Source of the DNA: JABDIY01 sp963803875
GTDB taxonomy: Bacteria; Actinomycetota; Acidimicrobiia; Acidimicrobiales; SZUA-35
Assembly (NCBI GenBank): GCA_963803875.1
Contig: CAWDOA010000008.1
Location: forward strand, 1-64,000
Length of the DNA stretch: 64,000 nt
Direction of reading: 5' to 3'
Shown: one piece after another, positions 1 through 10,103 of the stretch
How the letters are laid out: each line of letters begins with the position of its first letter
Numbering within the stretch: the first letter of the stretch is position 1
Notes under the pieces: generated by a model
What the model saw: the letters and a program-made list of their open reading frames with translations, nothing else
Database searches by the model: none
Told to the model about the DNA's origin: nothing
Program-made: the position numbers and the translations under genes

Positions 1-204
1 CACCAATTGCCACGCCACTGCTCCGTGGTCGATTGCGGAGCCCACGAAGTGGTGGCCGTCCCGCTCGGCAACGATGGGAACGAAGAGATCGCCGGGCTCG
101 ACCGACCGTGAATCGATCGAGACGCCAAGGATTTCCGGTCCGGCTTCACCGCCCGACTCGGTTCCTGAGAGTTCGGAAACCAATTCCGCAAAGGACCAAC
201 GCAC
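1..204 (-). CDS. murF: UDP-N-acetylmuramoyl-tripeptide--D-alanyl-D-alanine ligase, N-terminal part (window edge)
   Basis: The minus strand is open from a GTG at 204 to the window edge (68 codons); an in-frame TAG lies just upstream at 214-216, so this is the first usable start. The translation begins VRWSFAELVSELSG and contains GVSIDSRSVEPGDLFVPIVA followed by ERDGHHFVGSAI. This is the classic MurF N-terminal domain, which binds the UDP-MurNAc-tripeptide; the ATP-grasping and C-terminal domains lie outside. MurF adds the D-Ala-D-Ala made by Ddl, and the divergent neighbour is ddl, only about 34 bp away. Recognition rests on motif memory of the family, but the motif is highly characteristic. 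Confidence 0.82.
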   Translation of the reverse strand, partial: MRWSFAELVSELSGTESGGEAGPEILGVSIDSRSVEPGDLFVPIVAERDGHHFVGSAIDHGAVAWQLV

Positions 205-238
205 CCTTCCGGTCTAGCGGGCGATGTACGGTTTCGGT

Positions 239-1316
239 GTGAGCAGCACCGCCCAACGCCTTCCAGCAACCGATTCCCAACTCCGCGTTGTGGTGCTCTA
301 TGGGGGCCAATCCCCCGAACACGAGGTTTCACGGGTCACCGCTGCGCATGTGTTGGCTGCGATCGACCGGAACAAGTACCACGTTTCCGCCGTCGGGATC
401 GACCGCCAGGGAGTGTGGCACCAGCTGGCCGAGCTGCCCGACCCACAGCAGGAGCCAACCGCCCTCGAGGTTGTCGGGACGACCGGCGTCGCCGTCCACG
501 ATCCTGCAGCCCGAACAGACCGTGGTCCTGCCCTTGATCCATGGACCGATGGGTGAGGACGGGACGGTTCAGGGCCTGCTCGAACTCGCTGGGGTGCCCT
601 ACGCCGGAGCCGGAGTGCTCGGCAGTGCGCTCGCCATGGACAAGAGCGCAGCAAAACAGGCGCTGTCGGCGGCTGGTGTCCCCCAGTCCAGGTGGGAAAC
701 ACTGCACGAGCCACGGTTCGAGGCCTCGCCGCAGGCGCTCCAAGGCATTCTCGATCGTCTGGGTGACACCGTCTTTGTGAAACCGGCCAACATGGGATCC
801 TCGGTCGGCGTTTCCAAAGCAAACGGGCCGGCTGAACTGGCATCCGCCCTGGGCGAGGCCTTCAGCTACGACGAATGGGTCGTCGTGGAGGAGAACATCG
901 TCGGCCGCGAAATCGAACTGGCGGTGCTGGGCAATGTCGACCTCGAATTCAGCGTTCCCGGCGAGATCATCCCTGCCGCCGACTTCTATGACTACAACGA
1001 CAAGTATCACGATGGTGCTGCCAAGCTCATCATTCCCGCCGAACTATCACGCACCGAGGTGAGTGAAATCGAGCGCCTCGCTCGAGCCGCCTACACCGCA
1101 CTGCGGGTGGAGGGTATGGGGCGGGTTGACTTCCTCTACGAGGAGGGAGGACGAGGGTTCTTGCTCAACGAAATCAACACAATTCCCGGTTTTACGCCGA
1201 TCTCGATGTATCCCAAGATGTGGGAGGCAACCGGCCTCAGCTATCCAGCCCTCATCGACGCGCTGATCGAACTCGCCCTCGACCGCCACGCCCGCAGGAG
1301 CGCCAAGAAGCGCTGA
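239..1316 (+). CDS. ddl: D-alanine--D-alanine ligase (frameshifted)
   Basis: Cytoplasmic ATP-grasp ligase joining two D-Ala for peptidoglycan. Motifs in order: VVVLYGGQSPEHEVS near the N-terminus, IHGPMGEDGTVQGLLE, the ATP-grasp lysine region FVKPANMGSSVGVSKA, GRVDFLYEE and the metal-binding LLNEINTIPGFTPISMYP near the end. The first ~85 residues are in one frame and everything from LPLIHGPMGEDG onward in another, so one base is gained or lost around 490-520; no conserved block is missing. GTG at 239 is preferred; ATG at 224 in the same frame is an alternative. Total ~358 codons matches the family. It diverges from murF, its pathway partner. The frame break is probably a sequence error because the gene is normally essential. 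Confidence 0.9.
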
Positions 1317-1357
1317 GATCCTTCGACGTCGCCCGCTCCGCCACGGCAACGCTCCCC

Positions 1358-3653
1358 TTACCAGCCGCCGGTGGAACCTCCGCCACCAAAACTGCCGCCG
1401 CCGCCGCCGAAACCGCCGCCGCCGAAACCGCCGCCTCCCCCACCGACACCACCACCGCCGAAGCCGCCACCGCCGCCACTGCTCCACCCACCGCCGTGGC
1501 GATGTCTGCTGCTGCCCCCCACGATGATGAGCCCAGTGTTGCGGCGGCGGCGCTCGTGAATTATTGCTTCCCGGATGGCTACCGCGGAATCGGCAATTGC
1601 CACAGCCTGATCGATCTTTTGTTCCCACGATCCGTTGAGCCGATTGAGATCAGCCTCGAGATCTTCGAGCTTGGTCTTTCGAGTGCTGAAGACAGTCCAT
1701 CCCAGTGTTTCGTTGGCTCGCTGAATCGACCGCTTGGCTCGAGATATCTCCCGAGCAAGCTCGCGACGTAGAGCGGCGATGCGTTTGGCCTCTTCCTGAC
1801 TCTCGATCAGCATCTGATCCATCTGCCGATCGACTCGGTCCAGAGTCCGCGCCACCCGAAGGTAGTTTGGCCGTCGCTGGGTCAACTCCCGGCCCATCTC
1901 CTCCAACACGGCCTGGATGTTTTGAGGGTTGAGGTGGTACTCAGGGGCCAGGTCGGTGGCCTTGGATGCGACGAAGGACCTCAGTTCCTCGAGTTCCTGG
2001 ACCGCCGCCCGCATCATCCCCGGGCTTTCTGCCCGAGCCTGTTCGAGGTCGATCATGAGCGTGTCGAGTTCGTCGAGGAGCGCATCGACAGCATTGAGCT
2101 CCAGCCCTGAGATTTCCAGCTCGGTGCCGGCTCTGTCCCAGTCCTGCGAGGGCACCAGCGACAGACCACCGGTTCGATGCTCTGCGGATCGGTCGAGCCG
2201 AGCCGCAGCAGCGTCAGTGTGTTCGGTGGCCCAACGCCAGGAATCGGGACTGTGCGGAGTGACGGCGGTGGCGAACCGGACCGCAGTCTTGTCGATTCGC
2301 GCACGTGCTTCGTGCTCGGCCGTCTCGAGTTCGGCAGCCCAGTCGGCGATGCCCTTGGGCCTATCGACGACTGCTTCCACATCGTGGCGAGCCGAGAAGA
2401 GTTCAGCCTCGGCTGCTTCGAGTCGATCCGACAGCTCCAAAAGATCAAGCCGCAGCTCTTCGAACGTGGCACCGGCTACTACGGACCGTGCACTCGCGAG
2501 ACGCTCCTTGGCTGCGTCGAGCTTCCACCCAGCATTCGTGCGATCTGCGGCGAGCGAGTCCGCGTCGTCGAGTTCCTCCATCAGCAGCCCCTGTTTGGTG
2601 GGAAGCGACACGCGGAGCCGATCCAAGAGCTCCCCGAATGCGGTCAGTTTGTCGAGGGCCATCTGGTATCTCTCCAGAGCGGCGCTGAACTCGGACAAAC
2701 GAGTCTCACCCTGAATCAACTCGTCATTGGATGCGGTTTCAATTCCCTCCGGTGTGGCCTGGCTGAGCAACGTGGCGTGTCGTTCCGCATCATTGCCAGC
2801 GATGCCCACCTCATGCTGCAGATGGCGCAGTTGATCCAGCGTTCGGCTCTCCACCGTGCGGCTGAATCGTTCGCCCTGCTCGCTCAGCCGGGCATCACGT
2901 TCTCGGGCTGCGCCCATTCGAATACGGGGCTCGGCAACTCTGGTGGCGAAGGTTTGGCGGCGTTCCGCCAGCTGTTTGCGACGGTTGCGAATGATCACGC
3001 CGCCGCCGGCTCCCGCCAGGCCTATCACCGAGCCTGCGAGAATGTAGGAGCCCAGGTTGTTCGAATCGGTCTCGGGCTCGGGGTCGTCCCGTTCGTTTAT
3101 GATCTCGTCGTCGAGCCCTTCGACTACGAGGGCCGCATCCTGAAGCGCCCCGGTCAGTCCACCCGTGAAGTCGCCAGAACGAAGACTCTCTCGCATCGCC
3201 CCGGTTCGGATGTCCTCGGCCAGCTGGGTTCCGAACGCGCTGCCGTACACCGAACTCTGCTGTGAAGGCACGTCGATCGCCACGAACAGGTAGTCGTCGC
3301 TGGTACCGCACTGGCTCGAGGATCTGTTGACGAGCGGTATCAAGGTCGGTGTTGTCGTCGTACACGCGGGCATAGACCGCCGTACCGGGCGACACCTGTT
3401 CGAACTCGGCGATGGCCTCGGCCACGTCTGAGGCGTCGATGTCGCCGGTGGCGTCGACGAGCCCGGTGGCGCACGGGTCGGCCTGACCCATCGCGGTCTC
3501 ACCGCTGGTGTCCTCTGCGATAGCCGGCGGACTGGCGGCCATCGAAAACAAAACCGCAACGCTGAATGCGAGAATCGCTGCCGCGCCGCGTCGATTGGGG
3601 GAACGAGGCCGATAGCGCGATCGAGACCGTTTCGGTGATTGGAAAAGACCCAT
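1358..3653 (-). CDS. TPM-domain (YgcG-like) membrane protein with coiled coils and Gly-rich tail (frameshifted)
   Basis: About 765 codons. The N-terminus (ATG at 3653) has an Arg-rich stretch then a hydrophobic signal segment ending near ASPPAIAED. A ~130-residue extracytoplasmic region follows that resembles the TPM fold (PF04536), with DDYLFVAIDVPS near its end. Next is a membrane helix (SYILAGSVIGLAGAGGGVII), a long Glu/Arg/Leu-rich coiled-coil region, and a C-terminal tail of GGGGFGGGG repeats ending in STGGW. That architecture is typical of actinobacterial TPM proteins. The frame changes near 3300-3330, inside the TPM region. Function in the family is poorly defined; membrane-protein quality control or phosphatase roles have been proposed. 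It converges on ddl and diverges from the SDR-HAD gene. Confidence 0.72.
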
Positions 3654-3762
3654 CGTGCTGAAACCGTAGCCGCCGTCAACGAACTCCCTATGCTGTAGCG
3701 GGCCGACGCTGCAAGGGTTTCCTTTGAGCGTCATCCGGCCCGGCGTCAGGAGCTGTAGGAAA

Positions 3763-6124
3763 GTGTCCGTTTCGAACAAGTTGGCGGGGAAAAGGATCGC
3801 AGTGACCGGTAGCACCGGCTTCCTCGGCACCGCGTTGGTCGAACGCCTGATGCGCTGCGTGCCGGATTGTCAGCTCGTTCTGCTTGTTCGTCCGGGGAAG
3901 AGGAGTACGCCTGCAGACCGCGCTCGCCGTGAGATCTTCCGCAATGACGTGTTCCACCGGTGGATGGAGGAATTGGGCGACGGCAATAGGAAGGCCGGCA
4001 CCGCTCGGTTCTGGGAGCAGGTCGACAATCGGGTGCAGGTGATCGCCGGTGATGTGGGCACCGACGGCCTCGCCCTCGACGACGATGGCCGCCGCATCAT
4101 CGCCTCCTGCGACATCGTGATCCATAGTGCAGCCACGGTCAGCTTTGATGCAGCACTTGATCTAGCGGTGGAAGTGAACCTGCTCGGAGCCACGCGCATC
4201 GTGCAGACCCTGCAGGATCTCGACGTGGAACCCCACTTCGTCGGTGTATCCACGTGTTATGTGGCCGGTAACCGCCGAGGCGATGCCCCGGAGCAACTGC
4301 TCACCGATTCACCGTTCCACATCGATGTCAACTGGCGGAGCGAGGTCGACGCCGCCCGCCGAACCCGCTCCAACTTCGACAGCGAGTCCCGCGCCGCGTC
4401 CCGGCTCGAGGAGTTCCGAGCCCGGGCCCGCCACGAACTGGGCGCAGCTGGAACGCCACTTCTCTCGGCGAAGACCGAACAACTTCGTCAACGGTGGGTG
4501 AGCGAACAGTTGGTCGAGGCCGGTAGAGCTCGGGCCGCATCGCTGGGCTGGCCCGATGCATACGCCTACACCAAGGCGCTCGGTGAGCGGGCACTGGTCG
4601 AGAGCCGTGGCAACGTGCCGGTCAGTATCGTGCGACCCTCCATCATCGAGTCGGCGTGGGCCGAGCCCGTACCGGGCTGGATCAAGGGCTTCCGCATGGC
4701 CGAACCGATCCTGATCAGTTATGCCCAGGGCCTCCTGAAGGAATTCCCCGGCGTGCCCGAGGGGGTCGTCGACGTCATCCCGGTCGATCTCGTCGTTGCC
4801 GCAATCATCGATGTTGCCGCCCGAGGTCCGCTGGATCCCCGGTCCGTCGACATCACCCAGGTTGCCTCCGGGCACCAGGAACCCTCTGCGGTACCGCCAG
4901 CTTGTCGACCTGGTCAACGGCTGGTTCACGGACAACCCGCTGTATGACCGCAAGGGTCAGCCCATCGCCGTGGCCAAGTTCTCGTTTCCAGGACGGGGCG
5001 CAGTGGAACGACAACTCTCCCGGGCCCAGAAGAATCTCGACCGGGCCGACCGCGCACTCAAACGGCTTCCTCTCAGAGGGAAACAGGCCATGATGAACGC
5101 TCAGGTCGAAGACCAGAAGGACCAGGTCGAGCGGGCCATGGGTTATGTGAAGATATACGGCGCCTACGCCGAGTGCGAAGCGCTCTATGGCGTCGACAAC
5201 CTGGTGGCACTGCACGACAGCCTCGACCGTGCTGACCAGGCCGAACTCGGTTGCGATCCTGCCGTCGTCGACTGGGAACACTACGTCACCCAAGTCCATC
5301 TCCCGTCGGTGGTCCACCACGCTCGGGTGAAGACCACGCCGACCCGGACCGATCCCGACCACCGGATCAATCGCATGCGAGCCAAGGTCCTGTCGCCCGA
5401 CCGCCAGCTCGCCGCGTTCGATCTGGAAAACACGATCATCGCTTCGAACGTGGTCTTCAGTTATGCCTGGCTCGCCACCCGTAACATGGGTGCCGCCGAT
5501 CGGGTGAGGTTCGCCTTGAAGACCTTCGGCGAGGCACCCGGTTTGCTGGCCCTCGACGCCCGCGACCGCACCGACTTCTTGCGCCACTTCTACCGGCGGT
5601 ACGACGGGGCGTCGGTCGCCCGGATGGAAGAACTGGGTAGCGAACTTCTGGCCGACCACATCCTCACCAAGGCGTTCCCGGCCGCGATTCGACGGGTGCG
5701 CGAACATCGTGCGCTGGGCCATCGCACGGTCCTCATCACCGGAGCGCTCAACATCGTGGTGGATCCGCTTCGACCCCTGTTCGACGACGTCATCTGCACC
5801 GAGATGAGCGTTCGAGACGAGCGGTATACCGGTGAACTGTTGAGTGTTCCCCCGACCGGCGAGGTACGGGCGGCCGAGCTGCGACGTTATGCGATCGACA
5901 ACGACTTCGACCTCGGTGAGTCTGTCGCCTACGCCGACTCGTCCTCGGACTTGCCGCTGCTCGATGCCGTCGGATATCCGGTTGCGGTGAATCCTGAAAC
6001 CCGCCTCGCCTCGATCGCCTCCAAGCGGGGCTGGCTCATCGAGAATTGGCAGAAGTCCAGCGGCGGCACCGACCGACTACTCCCCCTCGGGCCACTGCCC
6101 GCCCACAAGAAAAGCAGGCGATAG
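3763..6124 (+). CDS. Fused SDR (fatty-acyl-CoA-reductase-like) and HAD-IB phosphatase (frameshifted)
   Basis: N-terminal extended SDR/male-sterility-type NAD(P)-binding domain: nucleotide motif VTGSTGFLGTALVERL near the start, VIHSAATVSFDAALD, and the catalytic-type Tyr/Lys in YAYTKALGER. After an alpha-helical linker comes a C-terminal HAD-IB domain (AAFDLENTIIASNVVF, in which the usual DxD nucleophile motif reads DLE, then VLITGAL and YADSSSDLPLLDAVG). The frame changes near 4870-4880, between ITQVASG and TRNPLRYRQLV; both sides are recognisable parts of one chain of ~786 residues. GTG at 3763 fits the conserved start; TTG 3724 is an upstream alternative. Acyl-thioester or acyl-lipid processing is likely, but the substrate is unknown. 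It is the first gene of an operon with the LarA-like and PlsC genes. Confidence 0.78.
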
Positions 6125-7736
6125 ATGAGTAAGAATCGTCCGAATCCCCGACCGGGTTTTGTTCTCGAAGTTGATCGCCAGACGCCACCGATCCTGTTCC
6201 ACCACGGAGAGGGCTTCCGGATGGAGAAGCTGCCGGTGGGTCGAAGTCGGGTGATCTATCCACCAGAAGCGCTTCACGGGATCAAAGACCCGAACGCCGC
6301 CATCGCCGACGCGCTGGTCAACCCGATCAACGATGACCCGCTGCCGTCGCTGTTGAAGCCGGGCATGAAACTCACCATCGCCTTCGACGACATTTCCCTG
6401 CCGCTACCTCCCAATGCAGCGTCCCGACATCCGCCAGCGGGTCATCGAAGCCGTACTCGACCATGCCGCCGCTGCCGGTGTGGACGATGTCCACATCATC
6501 GCCGCGCTCTGCCTGCACCGCAGGATGACCGAGGCTGAACTCCGACACGCAGTTGGTGATCGGGTGTACGAAGCATTCGCCCCCCACGGACAGCTCTACA
6601 ACCACGACGCCGAAGACCCCGACGGCATGGTGATTCTCGGTGAGACACCTCACAACGAGGTGGTGCAGATGTCGAAGCGCGCGGCCGAGAGCGACCTGGT
6701 GGTCTACGTCAACATCAACCTTGTCAGCATGGACGGGGGCTGGAAGTCGACAGCCACGGGACTGGCGGGGTATCAGGGCGTCCGCGCCCATCACAACGTG
6801 AAAACCATGCGGCACAGCAAGAGCTTCATGGATCAGGACAGTTCGGAACTACATCGCTCGAACTGGCGCCAGGGCGAAGTGATCAAGAAACACGGACCTC
6901 GCATCTTCCAGATCGAAACAACGGTGAACACCAACGTCTTCGGCAACGAAGGTCCGATGTCGATGTTGCAGAAGCGCGAGTGGGAATGGTCTGCCCGCGA
7001 TCGGATCAGCTTCACCGGAATGCAGGCTGGCTTGAAGCTGATGCCCAGCGCCGCCAGACGACGGGCCTTCCACACCTGGAAGGCACCGTATGAGATGACC
7101 TCGGTTCAGGCCGGGGAGGTGGAAGCAGTACACGAACGCACCACCGAGATGGTCTACAAGCAGCACATGGTGCCTGTTGAGGGTCAGACCGACATCGTGA
7201 CAATGGGCCTTCCCTACCTCACGCCCTACAACGTGAACAGCATCATGAACCCGATCCTCGTGATGGTGCAGGGCCTCGGGTACTTCTTCAATCTCTACAG
7301 GGGCAAACCGGTTGTGAGAGAGGGTGGCGTGCTCATCATGAGCCACCCCACACCGTGGGAATTCCATCCGGTTCACCACCCCAGCTACATCGACTTCTTC
7401 GAACAGGTTCTCGCCGAGACCACCGATCCGATCGAGATCGAGAAGAAGTACGAGAAGCAGTACGCCGAGGACGAGTGGTATCGCCATCTCTATCGCACCA
7501 GCTATGCCTATCACGGCGTCCATCCGTTCTACATGTGGTACTGGGGCTCCCATGCCATGGAATACCTCGGTGGTGTCATCGTTGTCGGCGGGGATCCCAA
7601 GGCGGTCCGACGTCTCGGATTCAAACCGGCATCAACACTGAACGATGCTCTCGAGATGGCGTCGGACATCGTGGGACCGGCTCCCACCCTCACCCACATC
7701 CACAATCCGCCTATCTTCATGGCCGACGTTCAGTAA
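6125..7736 (+). CDS. LarA/DUF2088-like protein (frameshifted)
   Basis: The ATG directly abuts the stop of the SDR-HAD gene. The N-terminal part holds the LarA N-domain signature: KLTIAFDDISLPLPP, then ALCLHRRMTEAELRHAVGD and LYNHDAEDPDGMV. These match the lactate-racemase family blocks with conserved His residues that bind the nickel-pincer cofactor in true LarA. The frame changes at about 6411, where one extra A between CCTCCC and ATGCAG would explain it. The ~537-residue product is longer than LarA, and the C-terminal half (HPFYMWYWGSHAMEYLGG) is unlike LarA I know, so lactate racemization should not be assumed. Tight coupling to an acyl reductase-like/HAD gene and an acyltransferase suggests an undefined lipid pathway. 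Confidence 0.68.
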
Positions 7737-7738
7737 GG

Positions 7739-8626
7739 GTGGGTCTCGTGGGTTGGTTCCGATTCATCACCACTCCTCCCTCAACCCCCAAAGGGGTTGA
7801 GAAGCCTGTCTCGGAACCGGCGGTAGGGGTGCTGTACCAAACCAAATGGGCTCGATCCCGTCCGGCCAAGATCGCTCGAGAGATCGGCGTCTGGGGGTTC
7901 ATGAAGCCCGCCATCGGGATCTATGGCTCGCCCCGCGTAATCGGTTCGGACCGCTTGCTCGATCTCGAGGGCCCGGTGGTGTTCGCCGCCAACCACCACA
8001 GCCACGCCGACACCTCGCTGCTGCTTTCCACGATCCCCAGTCATCTTCGCCGCAATCTGTCCGTGGCTGCAGGGGCTGACTACTTCTTCCCCAACAGGGT
8101 CGCCGGGGCATTGTCGGCATTGTTCATAGGCGCGATACCGATCGAGCGTCAGAAGCTTTCCAAGGTCAGCATCGAGAACGCTATTGACACCATCGAAAGC
8201 CACAACAGCCTCCTCATCTATCCCGAGGGGGGCCGTTCCCCCGACGGGTGGAGCCGCGAACACCGACCCGGTGCTGCATACGTTGCAAAGAAGACCGGGG
8301 TGCCGGTTGTTCCGACCTACATCGACGGGACGGGAACCATCCTCCCCAAAGGGCAGAACTGGCCATCACGGGCTCGCTGTGCAGTTGTGTTCGGTGACCC
8401 GATGCATTCAGAAAAAGGCGAAGATGCCCGTGCCTTCGCGAAGAGAATCGAGACTCGGGTGAGCGAATTGGCCGAAGAGTTCTCCTCCGGTTGGTGGGAA
8501 GCCCGGAAGAAGGCCTACTCAGGCGGCGTCGAAGAACTCGGTGGACCCGAGGTCGGTGCATGGCGACGGCGCTGGGCTCTCGGACCAAAGCCCGGCGCCA
8601 CTACCAGGAAGTCTTCCTGGCCATAG
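7739..8626 (+). CDS. PlsC-family 1-acyl-glycerol-3-phosphate-type acyltransferase
   Basis: Intact ~295-residue protein. It shows the acyltransferase catalytic motif NHHSHAD (NHX4D), then FPNRVAGALSALF, GAIPIERQ and the phosphate-binding block YPEGGRSPDG, followed by VPVVPTYIDGT. These are the four classic PlsC motifs in order. The start is GTG at 7739, two bases after the upstream stop; GTG at 7748, preceded by AAGGGTGGG, is equally plausible. It is the third gene of the SDR-HAD/LarA-like operon and is followed by a stem-loop at 8642. It probably acylates a lysophospholipid or related acceptor at the inner membrane; the true substrate is not evident. Confidence 0.85.
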   Translation: MGLVGWFRFITTPPSTPKGVEKPVSEPAVGVLYQTKWARSRPAKIAREIGVWGFMKPAIGIYGSPRVIGSDRLLDLEGPVVFAANHHSHADTSLLLSTIPSHLRRNLSVAAGADYFFPNRVAGALSALFIGAIPIERQKLSKVSIENAIDTIESHNSLLIYPEGGRSPDGWSREHRPGAAYVAKKTGVPVVPTYIDGTGTILPKGQNWPSRARCAVVFGDPMHSEKGEDARAFAKRIETRVSELAEEFSSGWWEARKKAYSGGVEELGGPEVGAWRRRWALGPKPGATTRKSSWP

Positions 8627-8641
8627 TCTGAGCGAGCAAAC

Positions 8642-8665
8642 CCCAGCCTCCCCCGTGAGGCTGGG
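8642..8665 (+). terminator. Stem-loop terminator after the SDR-HAD/LarA-like/PlsC operon
   Basis: CCCAGCCTC (8642-8650) pairs perfectly with GAGGCTGGG (8657-8665) across a 6-nt loop. It sits between the PlsC stop and the algI-like start. There is no long T-run, so termination may be imperfect. Confidence 0.6.
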
Positions 8666-8686
8666 TGACCGGTTTACCATCCGTGA

Positions 8687-10103
8687 GTGCTGTTTACCTC
8701 AGCCACCTTCCTTTGGCTGTTCCTGCCTTTGGTGCTGGTTCTACATACGCCGCTCTTGCGCGCCTCTCTCACGGCCGCCAACACGATGCTTGTTCTCGCG
8801 AGCCTGATCTTCTATTGGTGGGGCAGCCAGGAGTTGGTCGTACTTCTGGCCGTTTCTGTGCTCATCGACTATTTGGCCGCGGATCTGGCCAGCGTCGCCC
8901 GACAGCGGGGTCGGATGGGCATCGTCGAAAGGGTGCGTAGCCACGTCGGTCATCGCCAACGTCGGCCTCCTCGGGTGGTTCAAATACGCCGGCTTCCTCG
9001 CCGAGACGATCAACAACGTCACCGACAGGATCGGTGGTGGCTCGGTGATCGTTCCATCGGTGATCCTGCCCATCGGCATCTCGTTCTTCACGTTCCAGTC
9101 GATGAGCTACACCTTCGACGTGGCCGCTGGCCGCATCGAAGCCATCGACGATCCGCTCCGGCTGCTTCTGTACGTGAGCCTGTTTCCCCAGTTGATCGCC
9201 GGACCGATCGTCCGGGCCAGAGACATTCGGGAAGAACTGGCAAACCGATTCGTAGGGCTGGAACAACTGACCGAGGGTTTCTCACGATTCTCATGGGGTC
9301 TCGCAAAGAAGATGTTGATCGCCGATGCGGTTGCACCGCTGGTCAATTCCGCATACGCCGCAGAACCCACCATGGCCTCGGCGTGGATCGCTGCGGTCGG
9401 TTATGCCGTACAGATCTACTTCGACTTCTCGGGCTATTCCGATATGGCAATCGGCTTGGGCAAGATGCTGGGCTTCACGTTCCCGGAGAACTTCGACCGT
9501 CCGTACGCCGCCTCGACGATCACCGATTTCTGGCGGCGATGGCACATAACCCTGTCCACATGGTTCCGTGACTATCTCTACATTCCCCTCGGCGGAAACC
9601 GGGGATCGAACCTGGCGACCTACCGAAATCTTGTCATTGTTTTCTTGATCACCGGGTTCTGGCACGGTGCTGCCTGGACGTTTGTCATATGGGGTATCTG
9701 GCACGGCGTCGCCCTACTGGTCGAGCGGCGGGCAGGAATTCGTGCCCATCACACGCATCCGCTTCTGAGGGTGTGGAGCGGCTTGGTCGTGCTGGGAGGG
9801 TGGATACTGTTCCGATCGCCCGATCTCGGCACAGCAGCCTCGATCCTCCAGGCCGCGGTCACACCGAGCCTGGAGGTGCCGGCCTCGGTCGCAGAAGCGT
9901 TCACGCCACTCGCCGCCGCGGCGCTCGTGGGTGGAGCGGTCATCTCGGTCCTGCCGGGACGGTTCCGACCCGTTGACCTTCTACCTATTCGGTCTCGTAA
10001 AGGCGAAATGGTCCGGTTGGCGCTGTATGGCGCCGCGCTCCCCCTCGTCGCACTTCGAGTTCTGTCAGACGCCTACACACCCTTCCTCTACTTCCAGTTC
10101 TGA
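8687..10103 (+). CDS. MBOAT-family O-acyltransferase, AlgI-like (frameshifted)
   Basis: Polytopic membrane O-acyltransferase of ~472 codons. The N-terminus MLFTSATFLWLFLPLVLVL is typical of AlgI/DltB/PatA-type proteins. Later blocks are LGWFKYAGF, LPIGISFFTFQSMSY, LFPQLIAGPIVR, YFDFSGYSDMAIG, DFWRRWHITLSTWFRDYLYI and the active-site His region GFWHGAAWTFVIWG. Between the first and second parts the frame changes near 8930-8950; all MBOAT motifs are present. It overlaps the next gene by TGATG. By family knowledge it moves acetyl groups across the membrane for O-acetylation of a secreted glycan, with the following AlgX/AlgJ-like protein as partner. Confidence 0.88.

Noticed and set aside
33..242. 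Small Arg-rich plus-strand ORF at the window start
   Set aside because: It lies opposite the clear MurF N-terminus and has no recognisable feature.
1220..1771. Plus-strand Ala/Thr/Pro-rich frames opposite the Gly-rich tail
   Set aside because: They are antisense readings of the GGGGFGGGG repeat region of the TPM-type gene and have no features of their own.
2177..3265. Long plus-strand frame (362 codons) opposite the TPM-type gene
   Set aside because: High GC gives long antisense frames; the minus strand carries the recognisable helix, coiled coil and Gly-rich tail.
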